Source: Nonomuraea corallina (lineage in GTDB: Bacteria; Actinomycetota; Actinomycetes; Streptosporangiales; Streptosporangiaceae). From it: a stretch of 64,000 nt of DNA. Below are positions 16,424 through 25,993 of this stretch, piece after piece (position 1 is the stretch's first letter; each line of letters begins with the position of its first letter). A program made the position numbers and the translations under genes. The notes beneath the pieces were generated by a model. That model was given only the letters and a program-made list of their open reading frames with translations, had not been told where the DNA came from and did not search any database. Location of the stretch: NCBI RefSeq assembly GCF_027620315.1, contig NZ_JAPNNL010000001.1:1-64000 (forward strand). The letters are read 5' to 3'.

Positions 16424-17713
16424 ATGACACCGGATCTCACCATTGGCGTGGTCGGACCTCATGACCTGGTCGAGCGGGTCATGTTGATGGGGCACGCAGC
16501 AGCGCCGCTTCCGTGCCGCCTGGTGGCCGCCGCCTATCGTGACGAGCAGGAGGCGCCCGACAAGGTGACACGGCTGGGGCCCGGCGTGGACGCCTGTCTG
16601 TTCGCCAGCCCGGTGCCCTACGACCTGGCCAGGCGTTCCGGCGTGCTGACCATGCCGGCCACCTATGTCCAGGTCGGCGGGGCGGCGATGATGGCGGCGC
16701 TGGCCAAGGCGGCGCTCGACCCGCGGTTCGACCCGCAACGGGTCAGCGTGGACGTGGTGAGCCGGGCCGACGTCGAGGAGGCGTACACCGACCTCGGCAT
16801 CCCCGCGGCGGACGTGCACAGCCGCGACGAGCCGGGCGCGACCGGCACGATCGCCGCCTACCACGAGCGGCTCACCCGCCAGGGCACGACGACGGGGGCG
16901 CTGACCTGCCTGCCCGCCGTGGCCGAGCGCCTGCAGGCGGCCGGCGTGCCGGTCATCAGGGTCCGGCCGACGTCGGCGGCCATCCGCACGGCCCTGCACA
17001 CCGCGGCGCTGCTCGGCGCGCACCACCGGCTGGAGGAGTCACAGCTCACGGTCGTGCTGGTGGAGGTGCCGACGCTGCGCGAGCCGGTGCGGCGGGCGGC
17101 GCCCCGCTACTGGCGCGACGAGCTGCGGCTGTCGCTGCACCGGCTGCTCGTCCAGGAGTCGAACCGGATCAGCGCCACGGTCTGGCCGATCGACGACCAC
17201 AGCTATCTGGTGACCGCCACCAGGGGCTCGATCGCGGCGGCCACCGACGGGTTCAGGGTGCTGCCCTTCGCCGCCAGGATCCGCGACGAGCTGGGGCTGG
17301 CGGTCGAGGTGGGCGTGGGCATGGGACGCACCACGCACGACGCCGAGTCGCACGCACGGGCCGCGCTGGCGCGCACGCAGGCCGGCAAGCAGGCCCAGGG
17401 GTTCGCGGTGGACCGCGAGGGCCGGGCGCTCATCCCCGCGCCGCGGATGCCGCCGGCGGGCGCGGCCGCGCTCAAGCCGAAGGGCGTGGAGGTGCTGTCG
17501 CGGCTGGCGGCCAAGCTGGAGGGCGGCGACACGGTGGTCGACGCCGAGGGCGCGGGGAAGATGCTGGGGGTGACGCCGCGGACGGCGCGGCGGCTGCTGC
17601 GCACGCTGGTTGACGAGGGACTCGCGTGGCCGTTGCCGCCTAACCGCACACCGCAGCCGGGCCGCCCGCGCCAGCTGTACCGCCTGATCGTGGAGAAACT
17701 GGGGCCCCGCTGA
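16424..17713 (+). CDS. Putative winged-helix transcriptional regulator with N-terminal sensor region
   Basis: 429 residues from ATG 16424 (MTPDLTIGVVGPHDLVERV); 16364 is an alternative. Residues 5-200 look like an alternating alpha/beta ligand-binding region (LTIGVVGPHDLVERVML, CLPAVAERLQAAGVPVIRV). Residues 210-340 look like a degenerate nucleotide-cyclase/GGDEF-like fold (AVEVGVGMGRTTHDAESHA) without catalytic motifs I can identify. The C-terminus is a winged helix (GKMLGVTPRTARRLLRTLVDEGL). I infer a transcriptional regulator with unknown ligand. It follows murA by 200 bp with its own candidate promoter. Confidence 0.75.
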   Translation: MTPDLTIGVVGPHDLVERVMLMGHAAAPLPCRLVAAAYRDEQEAPDKVTRLGPGVDACLFASPVPYDLARRSGVLTMPATYVQVGGAAMMAALAKAALDPRFDPQRVSVDVVSRADVEEAYTDLGIPAADVHSRDEPGATGTIAAYHERLTRQGTTTGALTCLPAVAERLQAAGVPVIRVRPTSAAIRTALHTAALLGAHHRLEESQLTVVLVEVPTLREPVRRAAPRYWRDELRLSLHRLLVQESNRISATVWPIDDHSYLVTATRGSIAAATDGFRVLPFAARIRDELGLAVEVGVGMGRTTHDAESHARAALARTQAGKQAQGFAVDREGRALIPAPRMPPAGAAALKPKGVEVLSRLAAKLEGGDTVVDAEGAGKMLGVTPRTARRLLRTLVDEGLAWPLPPNRTPQPGRPRQLYRLIVEKLGPR

Positions 17714-18087
17714 GCACGCCCCCGCGCCCGCGCCACGCGCCCGGGTGGTCGCGGTTCCCCGCCGCGTTCCCCGGGTGGTCGCGGGCCGCCGCCCTCGCCG
17801 TCCTCCCCGGGCGGCGTTCGTGGGCGGGGGTTTGGGCTTCGCGGCGGGTCGTACCCCCGGTTGTGGACACGGATTTAGGGACTCTGGGTTGACTTCCGGT
17901 GAATTCACGGTTGGCGGCGTCCCGAGACGGGTATGAAGTCCGTCGCCCCCGATCGATGGTATTCGGACGGGGGCGCCAACCGTTTCAGGGCCTCTTCCCG
18001 CAGCGCCCGCTCCCCCCGCACCCCCCGCATCTCAACGTCTGATACCGGCGAGCGTTCTGTCGGTCCCGGGCACTATTGTCATGAGTC
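17714..18087. other. 374-bp intergenic region
   Basis: No ORF here has conserved-looking sequence. The first part has two copies of CCGGGTGGTCGCGG about 30 bp apart. GTGAATTCAC (17899-17908) is a perfect 10-bp palindrome. An 8-bp stem (CGCCCCCG 17944-17951 with CGGGGGCG 17968-17975) could terminate the upstream gene. The right end carries the EamA promoter/operator. Confidence 0.6.
17944..17975 (+). terminator. 8-bp GC hairpin, possible terminator
   Basis: CGCCCCCG and CGGGGGCG form a perfect 8-bp stem around a 16-nt loop, 230 bp past the regulator stop. There is no T-tract. The distance from the gene makes the terminator role uncertain. Confidence 0.35.
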
Positions 18088-18093
18088 ATGACA
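18077..18093. promoter_or_regulatory. Perfect palindrome over the EamA start codon
   Basis: TGTCATGA-G-TCATGACA is a perfect 8+1+8 inverted repeat whose right arm contains the ATG at 18088. A TATTGT hexamer (18074-18079) overlaps its left edge and there is no Shine-Dalgarno. A protein bound here would block the start point of a probably leaderless mRNA. No regulator gene lies beside it. Confidence 0.55.
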
Positions 18094-19032
18094 GCTGACA
18101 CGCCTGACAGGCGGGTTTCCGTCCTCGTCTGGGTGGCGCTGGGCATCGTCTACGTGGTCTGGGGCTCCACCTACCTGGGCATCGCCATCGCCATCGAGAC
18201 CCTGCCGCCCATGCTCAGCGGCGCCCTCCGCTTCCTCACCGCCGCGCTGCTGCTCGGCGCGTTCCTGCTGATCAGGAAGGGCCCCGAGGTCTTCCGGATG
18301 ACGCGCCGCCAGTTCGTCGGCGCGGCGGTCGTCGGGCTCCTGCTGCTGACCGGCGGCAACGGCATGGTGGCCGTCGCCGAGCAGCACATCTCCACCGGCC
18401 TGGCCGCGCTGCTCGTCGCGTCCGTGCCGCTCTGGCTGGTGATGTTCAGGATCGCGGTACGGGACCGGCCCCAGGTTCTCACGCTGGCCGGGGTGCTGGT
18501 CGGGTTCGCCGGCGTGGCGGCCGTGTCGCTCAGCGGCGGCGCCGAAGGCAGCGTGACCGGGATCGTGGTCATCCTGATCGCCTCCGCGTCCTGGTCCGTC
18601 GGCTCGTTCCTGTCGAGCCGGATCGCGATGCCGGCCGACACGTTCGCCGCCAGCACCGTCGAGATGGCCGTGGGCGGCCTCGGCATGATCGCCGTCGGCG
18701 CCGTGTCGGGCGAGAGCTTCGACCCCGCGCTCGTCTCCGGCCGATCGTGGGCCGCGCTCGCGTATCTCATCCTGATCGGCTCGCTCGTCGGCTTCACCGC
18801 CTACACCTGGCTCCTGGGCAACGCGCCGATCTCGCTCGTGTCGACGTACGCGTACGTGAACCCGGTCGTGGCGGTGATCCTGGGCGTGCTCGTGCTGCAG
18901 GAGCAGGTGACCGTGCAGCTCCTGCTGGGCGGCCTGGTGATCCTGGTGGGCGTCGCCCTGGTCGTGTCGACCGAGCGGAAGCGACGCCCCAAGATCCCCG
19001 AGCCCGTCGGGACGGTGACTACGCCTTCCTGA
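18088..19032 (+). CDS. EamA family (drug/metabolite transporter superfamily) permease
   Basis: A 314-residue inner-membrane protein with about ten hydrophobic helices in two EamA repeats ([19 protein letters not shown] at the first, [20 protein letters not shown] in the second; [19 protein letters not shown] is the usual DMT signature). It likely exports metabolites or amino acids; substrate unknown. It ends in a basic/Pro-rich tail. The last 14 bp overlap the convergent aminotransferase gene. Expression is probably controlled through the palindrome at its start. Confidence 0.93.
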   Translation: MTADTPDRRVSVLVWVALGIVYVVWGSTYLGIAIAIETLPPMLSGALRFLTAALLLGAFLLIRKGPEVFRMTRRQFVGAAVVGLLLLTGGNGMVAVAEQHISTGLAALLVASVPLWLVMFRIAVRDRPQVLTLAGVLVGFAGVAAVSLSGGAEGSVTGIVVILIASASWSVGSFLSSRIAMPADTFAASTVEMAVGGLGMIAVGAVSGESFDPALVSGRSWAALAYLILIGSLVGFTAYTWLLGNAPISLVSTYAYVNPVVAVILGVLVLQEQVTVQLLLGGLVILVGVALVVSTERKRRPKIPEPVGTVTTPS

Positions 19033-20086
19033 AGTCGGCCGCGGCGGCCAGGAAGGCGTCGTTGGCCTCCGGGTCGCCGATGGAGACCCGGGCGCCCTCG
19101 CCCGCGAACGGCCGCACGGCCACGCCCTCCACCGCGCAGGCCGCGGCGAAGTCCATGGTGTCCTCACCGAGCCGCAGCCAGACGAAGTTGGCCTCCGTCG
19201 GCGGCACCTCCCAGCCCTGGGCGATCAGCGCCTCGCGGACCCGGGTGCGCTCCTTGACCACCCGCTCGACCCGCTCCAGCAGCTCGTCCTCCGCCGCCAG
19301 CGACGCCACCGCGGCCACCTGGGCGAGCTGGTTGACCGCGAATGGGATGATCGTCTTGCGTACGGCGGCGGCCACCGGCTCGTGGCCGACCAGATAGCCG
19401 ACGCGCAGGCCCGCGAGCCCGTACGCCTTGGAGAACGTGCGCAGCACGCAGACGTTCGGCCGGTCGCGGTAGAGGGTGAGGCCGTCGGGCACCGACTCGT
19501 CGCGGACGTACTCGCGGTAGGCCTCGTCCAGCACCACCAGCACGTCGCGCGGCACCCGGTCCAGGAACGCCACCAGCTCCCGCTCGCGGATCGCGGTGCC
19601 CGTCGGGTTGTTCGGGTTGCACACGAACACCATGCGGGTCCTGTCGGTGATCGCCTCGGCCATGGCGTCGAGGTCGTGGTCCTCCCCCGCCAGCGGCACC
19701 CGTACGGACGTCACGCCGGCCAGGTCGGCGAGGAGAGGGTACGCCTCGAACGACCGCCACGCGTAGACCACCTCGACGCCCGGGTCGCCGACGGTCTCGA
19801 ACAGCTGCTGCGCCACCGTCACCGAGCCCGCCCCGAGCGCGATGTGCTCCGCCGGCACCCCGAACCGGCCGGCGATCGCCTCGGTCAGCTCGACCGCACC
19901 CGGATCGGGGTAGCGGTTGACGAGCCGCGCACCCTCGGCGATGGCCGCCACGACGGACGGCAGCGGCTCGTAGGGCGACTCGTTGGACGACAGCTTGTAC
20001 GACCGGCCGTCGGAGGTCATGACGGCCTTGCCCGGCCTGTAGGCGGGCATGGTGTCGAGGATCGGGCGGAAACGAGGCATGCCCAT
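19019..20086 (-). CDS. hisC: Histidinol-phosphate/aromatic aminotransferase (HisC-like)
   Basis: 355 residues of a fold-type I PLP enzyme. Visible are [15 protein letters not shown] near the N-terminus, the PLP-binding [23 protein letters not shown] and the Schiff-base lysine in [15 protein letters not shown], then ANFVWLRLG and [16 protein letters not shown]. It may make histidinol phosphate or aromatic amino acids; being outside a his operon, the aromatic (Pat-like) role is possible. Starts at 20086 or 20080 (MPRFRP) are both plausible. The open frame continues upstream of 20086 but that part shadows the NrtR-type gene. Confidence 0.92.
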   Translation of the reverse strand: MGMPRFRPILDTMPAYRPGKAVMTSDGRSYKLSSNESPYEPLPSVVAAIAEGARLVNRYPDPGAVELTEAIAGRFGVPAEHIALGAGSVTVAQQLFETVGDPGVEVVYAWRSFEAYPLLADLAGVTSVRVPLAGEDHDLDAMAEAITDRTRMVFVCNPNNPTGTAIRERELVAFLDRVPRDVLVVLDEAYREYVRDESVPDGLTLYRDRPNVCVLRTFSKAYGLAGLRVGYLVGHEPVAAAVRKTIIPFAVNQLAQVAAVASLAAEDELLERVERVVKERTRVREALIAQGWEVPPTEANFVWLRLGEDTMDFAAACAVEGVAVRPFAGEGARVSIGDPEANDAFLAAAADFRKA

Positions 20087-20127
20087 ACGATAGGCCAGCC
20101 CTGCCGGGAACCGTCGCCAGCCCCTGG

Positions 20128-20793
20128 TCACTCCTTGAGCGAGCGGAGCATCGGAGGGTGCAGGAGCTCGGCCGGGCCGCGGCGGTAGAGCTTGGCGGGG
20201 CGGCCGCCGTCGCGGGTCGTGGTGGCGCCGGTCTCGACCAGGAACCCTTCCGCCTTGGTCACCTTGCGGTGGAAGTTGCGCGGGTCGAGGGCGCGGCCCC
20301 AGACGAGCTCGTACACCCTCCGCAGGTCCGCCACCGTGAACTCCGGCGGGCAGAAGGCGGCGCCCAGCGGGGTGTACTCCAGCTTGGCCCTGGCCCGCTC
20401 GACCCCGTCGAGCATGATGCGGCGGTGGTCGAAGGCCATGACGGCGAGGGATCCGACGGGCTGCCAGCTCATGTGGGCCTTCTCCGAGGCGGGCAGGTCG
20501 GGGGCCAGGCCGAGGTAGGCGACGCTGAGCACGCGCTGGCGCGGGTCGCGGTCGGGGTAGCCGTAGGTCTGGAGCTGCTCCAGGTGGACGGGCGCGCCGG
20601 GGAGTCCGGCGCGCTCGGCCAGGATGCGCTGGGCGGCCGCGGGCAGGTCCTCGTCGAGCTGGATGAACCCGCCCGACAGCGACCAGCGGCGCAGGAAGGG
20701 CGGGTTGTCGCGGCGCCACACCAGCGCGCTGAGCGCCCCGTTACGGACCGTGAGCACGACCAGGTCGACGCTGACCGGAATGCGCGGGACCAT
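20128..20793 (-). CDS. NrtR-type regulator: Nudix-like domain plus winged helix
   Basis: 221 residues. The N-terminal half is a Nudix fold ([38 protein letters not shown]). The catalytic box RExxEE appears as RILAER, so two of three key acidic residues are lost and hydrolysis is unlikely. The C-terminal third is a winged helix ([24 protein letters not shown]). This is the NrtR layout, in which the Nudix domain senses ADP-ribose-like ligands and the winged helix binds DNA. Known NrtRs often control NAD genes; none is seen here. Ends 41 bp before the aminotransferase start on the same strand. Confidence 0.88.
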   Translation of the reverse strand: MVPRIPVSVDLVVLTVRNGALSALVWRRDNPPFLRRWSLSGGFIQLDEDLPAAAQRILAERAGLPGAPVHLEQLQTYGYPDRDPRQRVLSVAYLGLAPDLPASEKAHMSWQPVGSLAVMAFDHRRIMLDGVERARAKLEYTPLGAAFCPPEFTVADLRRVYELVWGRALDPRNFHRKVTKAEGFLVETGATTTRDGGRPAKLYRRGPAELLHPPMLRSLKE

Positions 20794-20890
20794 GCAGGCA
20801 CGTTACACGCTGCCACACCACTGGTGGCGGGACAGGCGAGTCCGGGTCGCGTCGACCACCTGCGATCCGCTGACCGGCGGGACCTCGATG

Positions 20891-22081
20891 TCATGATCGA
20901 GAAAGGCCGGCCGGAGCCACCGCGCCGGCGAACGCGGCCATCGCGAACGCCAGAGCAACGGGGATCGCGAGGGCGGAAGGCAGGCCGGTCGCCGTCGCGA
21001 CCGCACCGATCAGGACGGGACCGCTGAGATTGCCGACAGAGCTCAGGGCGCTGACCTTCGCGATGTTCCGCCCCGAACGTGCCGCTTGCGCGTTGCCCGC
21101 CGCGGTTATGACCTGGGGTACGAGACACGACAGCCCGGCACCGGCCGCGGCGATGCCGACGAGGGCGCCGGCCGGATGCGCGCTGACAAGGCCCAGACCC
21201 AGACCGGCGGCCGCCAGCAGACCACTGCCGCGGACCAGCCGCACGGGACCGTATCGCGCGGCCATGCGGTCACCGACCACGCGTCCCGCCGCGATGAAGA
21301 CGGAGAACACCGCGAAGCCGCTCGCCGCGAAGCCCGCGGATGTGCCCAGGCTGTCCTGAAGGTAGACCCCGCTCCAGTCGGCGATCGCCCCCTCGGCCAA
21401 GGACCCGCACAGAGCGAGCAGGCCGAGCAGCGTCGTGGACCTGGAAAGTCTGGAAGGCGGCCCATGCGTGCGAGAGGTTCCCTCGTCAGCGGCCGGTGCA
21501 CCGGGATCACCTATCGGGCCACGGGCGATCCCCGTGATCCCGGCGACGCAGACGGCGGCCAGGACGAAGGTCAGGCCGGGTGGCGCGCCCAAGCCTGCGC
21601 ATATGCCGCCGAACGCCGCCCCGACGCCGCCACCAATGCTGTACGCGGCGTGAAAGGAGGCCATGATCGGGCGACCGTAGTCTCGCTCCACGTGCACCGC
21701 GGCGGCGTTGATCGCGATGTTGAGCACGCACAGCGACGCGCCGAACAGGAGGAGCACGGCGCAGAGAGCGGGGAGGCCGGGCGCCCATCCCGGCGGGATC
21801 AGGAGGGTGCCCGCGGCCATGACACCGATGCGCATGAGGCGTCCGCTGCCGAATCGGTCCACCAGAGCGCCGGCGAACACCATCATCGTGATGCTTCCCA
21901 CCGGGATGGCGAACAGTGCGGCGCCCAGGGCCGCGTCATTCAGCGCCAGCTGATCTTTGATGGCCGGGATGCGCGCCAGCCATACGCCGCTCGTCGCCCC
22001 CATGAGCACGAAGTGCGTGAGAACGCGAATCCTGGCCATGCGCAGACGAGGATCGGGAACGTCTCGCTGCTCGCCAAGCAT
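20891..22081 (-). CDS. MFS transporter
   Basis: A 396-residue inner-membrane protein with about twelve hydrophobic helices. The N-terminal half has FVLMGATSGVWLARIPAIKDQ and the loop motif GALVDRFGSGRLMRIG (motif A-like). Between the halves is a polar loop with GDPGAPAADEGTSRTHG. It resembles fucose/YbjJ-like MFS members, in which GRPIMASFHAAYSIGG is typical. Substrate unknown. CAGGA 5 nt upstream supports ATG 22081. It diverges from the gene at 22242 across an inverted repeat. Confidence 0.9.
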   Translation of the reverse strand: MLGEQRDVPDPRLRMARIRVLTHFVLMGATSGVWLARIPAIKDQLALNDAALGAALFAIPVGSITMMVFAGALVDRFGSGRLMRIGVMAAGTLLIPPGWAPGLPALCAVLLLFGASLCVLNIAINAAAVHVERDYGRPIMASFHAAYSIGGGVGAAFGGICAGLGAPPGLTFVLAAVCVAGITGIARGPIGDPGAPAADEGTSRTHGPPSRLSRSTTLLGLLALCGSLAEGAIADWSGVYLQDSLGTSAGFAASGFAVFSVFIAAGRVVGDRMAARYGPVRLVRGSGLLAAAGLGLGLVSAHPAGALVGIAAAGAGLSCLVPQVITAAGNAQAARSGRNIAKVSALSSVGNLSGPVLIGAVATATGLPSALAIPVALAFAMAAFAGAVAPAGLSRS

Positions 22082-22166
22082 ACGTCCTGCCTATCACGTC
22101 TCGACGCGCACCTGATTGCGGGCGAAGACGATTATGGCGGCCGACATACGCGCACGGAAGATAACT

Positions 22167-22195
22167 GTCAAGACGGATGAACGAGCCTTCTTGAC
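22167..22195. promoter_or_regulatory. Inverted repeat in the MFS divergent region
   Basis: GTCAAGA (22167-22173) and TCTTGAC (22189-22195) are perfect arms around 15 bp. The right arm overlaps TTGACG (22191-22196), which could be a -35 for the rightward gene. A repressor here could affect both directions. Confidence 0.4.
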
Positions 22196-22241
22196 GATTC
22201 GCCTTGAGCCTCCACAATCAGGCTACGAAGACAAAGGGGGC

Positions 22242-22787
22242 ATGGTGGGCAATCAGATATTCACCCTCCTCGGGGTCGCATTGGGCGCGGGCACCTCGTT
22301 CCTGGTCTCTTCGCTGAACGAACGGATGCGATACCGGCGCGAGCTGAGGATTCGCTGGGACACGCACAAGTTCGAGGCGTACGGCGAATATCTGATGGCA
22401 GTCGTCGGCATGGCCCGCATCGCCGGCCAGATAGTCGGCCTGCGCGGACTGGACGACGCGGCGGCCAAGATCGCCGATGAACGGCAGGCGCTGTCGGCCC
22501 TGGACGAGGCCGAAGGCCGCCGGACAACGGCCTACGAGCGCGTCTACCTGCTGGGCGAGCAGCACTGCGTCGAGGCCGCGAATCAGCTCAACCGCAGCAT
22601 CTGGAAAATGGAATGGATCGCCCGGAAGGCGCCCGGGAACGGGGATGCGACGCCGGAAAAATGGCAGGATTGCCTGGACGATTACCGGAGAGCGCTCAAC
22701 TCCTTCCACCAGCAGGCCCGAAATGGCCTGCAGGTGTCCGGCGGGTCATTGACGGAGCGCGTCATCGCCAAGCCGATAGAGCGTTGA
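22242..22787 (+). CDS. Membrane-anchored hypothetical protein
   Basis: 181 residues from ATG 22242, fixed by AAAGGGGG directly upstream. A single N-terminal membrane helix (QIFTLLGVALGAGTSFLVSSL) is followed by a mostly helical, charged domain (RMRYRRELRIRWDTHKFEAYG, then DERQALSALDEAEGRRTTAYE) that should lie in the cytoplasm. I recognise no named family; similar tail-less one-helix proteins are frequent in streptomycetes. GC at third positions is lower than in neighbours, hinting at later acquisition. Confidence 0.75.
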   Translation: MVGNQIFTLLGVALGAGTSFLVSSLNERMRYRRELRIRWDTHKFEAYGEYLMAVVGMARIAGQIVGLRGLDDAAAKIADERQALSALDEAEGRRTTAYERVYLLGEQHCVEAANQLNRSIWKMEWIARKAPGNGDATPEKWQDCLDDYRRALNSFHQQARNGLQVSGGSLTERVIAKPIER

Positions 22788-22851
22788 TCATCCCGCCGAT
22801 TCGCGGCGCCCTGTCACGATGCCGGAGCGCACACCTCTCACGGAGAACAAG

Positions 22852-23046
22852 ATGGGAATTAAATTCATATTCTTCATGATGGTGGAGCTGCCCAGCATGA
22901 TCGCGATGACGATCCACAAGGCGATCGGTTCCATCGGCGGGCAATCCGTGGAGCCGCTCCCCATCTGGGTATACCGGCTCCTGGGCCTGACGGGACTCGT
23001 GGTGGCGTTCTTCCTCTTCGCGATCGTCTTCTCGATCGTCGCTTGA
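22852..23046 (+). CDS. Small two-helix membrane protein
   Basis: 64 residues from ATG 22852 (MGIKFIFFMMVELPS), with GGAG 11 nt upstream; an in-frame ATG at 22819 would give 75. Two hydrophobic segments (IKFIFFMMVELPSMIAMTI and LLGLTGLVVAFFLFAIVF) flank a short loop. Function unknown. It follows the preceding gene by 64 bp and may share its transcript. Confidence 0.65.
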   Translation: MGIKFIFFMMVELPSMIAMTIHKAIGSIGGQSVEPLPIWVYRLLGLTGLVVAFFLFAIVFSIVA

Positions 23047-23065
23047 GGGTGCGACGCACTGAGGA

Positions 23066-24868
23066 TCAGGTCTCGACGCGGACGTGCAGGGGTTCGGTGG
23101 TCGACTGGCCGGAGGGGAGCTTGACGCTGATGCGGACCCACTCCCCGTCGGGCACCTTGCCCCAGTCGAAGGGCACCCAGGCCGTCTGCATGTGCTCGGG
23201 CAGCTCGTCCAGGGGGTCCTCGTCCAGCCAGCCCGCCTCGGAGACGACCAGGTCGGTCGTGCCGCCCGACCAGGTGACGGTGACGGTGCCGTCCTTGAGG
23301 TTGTAGCCGCGCACCTCGACCCCGTCCTCGGGGGCGCGGGCGCGGCGGATGGCGTCGACCGCGATCGGCCGCTGCCAGTCGCGCATGATCTCCGACTCCA
23401 CCGACGGCGAGCCGCAGGTCATGAAGTCGCTCCACATGTACGAGACGATCTTCTGGACGTACCGGCCCGCCATGGCGACCGCCTGGTCGAGCCGCTTCTT
23501 GTCGGTCTTGCCGCGGGTCCCGTGGGTCGCGCAGGGCTCGTCGCCCGACGGCTCGAAGGCTTCGACGTTGGCCCAGAGCTGCACGTCGCGGCCGCCTTCG
23601 ATCATCTCCTCGCGCGCCTCCGCCATCTCGCGGTAGTAGTCGCGGGTGGAGCCGTGGTAGGCGGTCCCGTAGGTGCTCTCGCCGACGACGGGGCGCAGCC
23701 GCTCGTCCACCTCCTCGCCGCGCTCGTCGGGCCAGTAGAGGCCGACCTTGCCGGTGCCGCGGCTGTCCTGCGGGGCGATGATGCCGACGCCGGTGCGCGC
23801 CAGCGCCTTGAACCCCTCGGCGACCTGCGCGGGGGTCTGGCCGAAGGGGACGCGCTTGCGGGCGTCGAGGTAGGGGCTGATCAGGATGGGCTTGCCGGGC
23901 AGTTCCTGGGCGACGATGCGGTGCTGGTCGGCGTACACCTCAAGGGTGGGGTTGCCGGCCAGGGTGTCGGACATCTGCACCTCGAACGGCTGGTAGACGC
24001 CGCCGAGCGACTGCCGGTCGGCGAAGCGCGCGCCGTAGTCCTGCAGGATGCGGCGGGTGACCGTGGTGAGCGTGCCGATGTGCTTGCGGTTGGCCCTGAT
24101 CGGGGTGTCGGGGTCGCGCGGCGCCAGCGGCAGCGCGGGGAAGACCTGCACGCCGAACTGGTCGCCGAGGTCGAGCAGCTTGGTCAGGCTGTCCTCGGGT
24201 GAGCCGGCGATGAGGATCAGGTCGTACGTGGCGCCCTTGGAGAAGTCGCAGGTCGGGTCGTCGGAGCCGTCCGGCGGGGCGATGAGGCGGAAGTAGGTGC
24301 GCTTGCCGCCGTCGATCCTGCGTTCCATGGGCTGACACCGGAACAGGCCGTCGCCGAACGACTCGTCGGTGCGGTAGACGTACACGCGCCCGATGCGGTT
24401 GTCGGGGTGCGCCTCCTTCAGGTCGCGCTCGGCGGACTCGTGGCAGGTGACCCCGTCCTCCTCGCACGCCTCGTAGAGGGAGTCGACCTCACCGTCGCGG
24501 GTCTTGACGCGCCCCTTGCCGTCGACCGTGCGGTACTGCAGGCCGTAGCCGATCCTGATGACGGTGTCGCCGCCGACGCGGTGGATCTGCTGGAGCTGGC
24601 CGCGCCAGGTGCACGGGTTGGACGTGGGGGTGATCCAGTAGCCCGTGACGGCGTACGGGGCCTTCTCCTGGGTCTCGAACGTTCCACAGGGGTCGGTGAA
24701 CTCGCTCACCATCGGCGTCGGCTGCGTCCGGGTCGGAGTCGGGGTCGGGGTGGGCCTGGCCCGTTCGCTGGTGTTGACGGGTTCGGCGTCGTCGATGGGC
24801 AGGACGACGACCACGGCCGCGACGGCGGCCAGGACCGCCGCGCCCAGGAGGACGAGGAGCCAGCGCAT
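23066..24868 (-). CDS. Exported DUF4434-type TIM-barrel protein of the glycan cluster
   Basis: 600 residues. An N-terminal signal/anchor helix (WLLVLLGAAVLAAVAAVVVVL) is followed by a Pro/Thr linker (PTPTPTPTRTQPTP). The large extracytoplasmic region has FGVQVFPALPLAPRD, GKPILISPYLDARKR and VQLWANVEAFEPSGD, which look like strands of a DUF4434 glycosidase-like barrel. A C-terminal beta-sandwich (VTVTWSGGTTDLVVSEAGW) could be a carbohydrate- or wall-binding module. It ends an apparent operon with the glycosyltransferase 18 bp upstream, so I infer a role in trimming or exporting the surface polymer. Confidence 0.75.
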   Translation of the reverse strand: MRWLLVLLGAAVLAAVAAVVVVLPIDDAEPVNTSERARPTPTPTPTRTQPTPMVSEFTDPCGTFETQEKAPYAVTGYWITPTSNPCTWRGQLQQIHRVGGDTVIRIGYGLQYRTVDGKGRVKTRDGEVDSLYEACEEDGVTCHESAERDLKEAHPDNRIGRVYVYRTDESFGDGLFRCQPMERRIDGGKRTYFRLIAPPDGSDDPTCDFSKGATYDLILIAGSPEDSLTKLLDLGDQFGVQVFPALPLAPRDPDTPIRANRKHIGTLTTVTRRILQDYGARFADRQSLGGVYQPFEVQMSDTLAGNPTLEVYADQHRIVAQELPGKPILISPYLDARKRVPFGQTPAQVAEGFKALARTGVGIIAPQDSRGTGKVGLYWPDERGEEVDERLRPVVGESTYGTAYHGSTRDYYREMAEAREEMIEGGRDVQLWANVEAFEPSGDEPCATHGTRGKTDKKRLDQAVAMAGRYVQKIVSYMWSDFMTCGSPSVESEIMRDWQRPIAVDAIRRARAPEDGVEVRGYNLKDGTVTVTWSGGTTDLVVSEAGWLDEDPLDELPEHMQTAWVPFDWGKVPDGEWVRISVKLPSGQSTTEPLHVRVET

Positions 24869-24886
24869 GTTCAGGAGCCCACCGCT

Positions 24887-25975
24887 CTACCGCTTCACCC
24901 CGGCCCAGGCTTCGAGCTGGGCGACGAATCGCTTGGCCGAATTGGGCCAGTGGTGGTTGGCGCGGGCGGCGGCGTAGCCGCGGGCGCCCTGGGCGCGTCG
25001 TTCGCGTACCTCGTCCCTGAGGGTCAGCACGGCCTGCGCCACCGCCTTCGGGTCCTGCCACGGCACCACGACGCCGCTCTCGTAGCGTTCGACCAGCTCG
25101 ACGGCGCGGGGGGACGGGGTGGTGATGACGGGGATGCCGTGCGCCATGTACTCGATGATCTTGGTGGGCATGGAGTGGCGGTAGTTCGGCTCGTCGTGCA
25201 GCAGCGACAGCCCGGCCAGCGCGCCGTCGAGCCGTTTGAGCGCCTCGTCGTTCGGCATGAAGTCGCGCCACTCCAGCAGGCCCTCGGCGACGGCCTGGTT
25301 GAGCAGCGGCCGGCTCTGCGGGTCGGCGTAGCCGATCAGCTCGACGGCCACCCGGTAGGGCTGGAGCAGCCGCGCCACCTCGATCGCCTCCAGCACGCCC
25401 CTGGCCCTGGACAGCCAGCCCAGGTAGACGACCCTGTCGTCGCCCGGGGGCGTCACCGAGTCGGGCACCCACGTCTCGTTGGGCACGATGAGGTGGGCGT
25501 GCTTGAACCGGCCCGCGTACGCGGTCTCGGCCAGCAGCAGGTGGAGGTTGCTCTCGGCGGTGCTCTCCAGCATCCGGGCGAGGAACCGTACGGGCGGGCG
25601 CAGCAGGGACGGCAGCCACGGCTTGAGCGAGAGCGTGGCCGGGGTGTCCTCGTGCACATCCCACACCACCGGCGGCCGGTTGCGCACCCCCCACACCGCG
25701 AACAGCAGCTCGGGGTCGTGGATGAGGACCAGGTCGACCTGCCGGCGCATGCGCTTGAACAGCCGGCGCGCGGCCCAGACGGCGGAGATCCGTTTACGCT
25801 GCACGGCCCTGGGCAGATCGACGCCCGTCACCCAGGGACGCGGGACGACCCCGTGCCCGGTGTAGGAGGCGGCGTACGTGACCTCATGACCGGCATCCAC
25901 GAGGGCGCGGATCTGCCGGTGCAGGATCCTCGCGTCCTCGGGGTTATGCACCACCGTCATGACGAGCACGTGCAC
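24887..25975 (-). CDS. Glycosyltransferase, GT4-like (GT-B fold)
   Basis: 362 residues from GTG 25975, with GGAGG 8 nt upstream. N-terminal acceptor domain HVLVMTVVHNPEDARILHRQI, donor domain with VVYLGWLSRARGVLEAIEV and EYMAHGIPVITTPSPRAVELV, the usual retaining GT4 glutamate region. No membrane helix. It transfers a sugar in assembly of a surface polysaccharide, donor unknown; UDP-ManNAcA from the adjacent wecC is a plausible donor. Spaced 18 bp from both flanking cluster genes, indicating one operon. Confidence 0.88.
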   Translation of the reverse strand: MHVLVMTVVHNPEDARILHRQIRALVDAGHEVTYAASYTGHGVVPRPWVTGVDLPRAVQRKRISAVWAARRLFKRMRRQVDLVLIHDPELLFAVWGVRNRPPVVWDVHEDTPATLSLKPWLPSLLRPPVRFLARMLESTAESNLHLLLAETAYAGRFKHAHLIVPNETWVPDSVTPPGDDRVVYLGWLSRARGVLEAIEVARLLQPYRVAVELIGYADPQSRPLLNQAVAEGLLEWRDFMPNDEALKRLDGALAGLSLLHDEPNYRHSMPTKIIEYMAHGIPVITTPSPRAVELVERYESGVVVPWQDPKAVAQAVLTLRDEVRERRAQGARGYAAARANHHWPNSAKRFVAQLEAWAGVKR

Positions 25976-25993
25976 GCGCGTTGCCTCCGGTCG

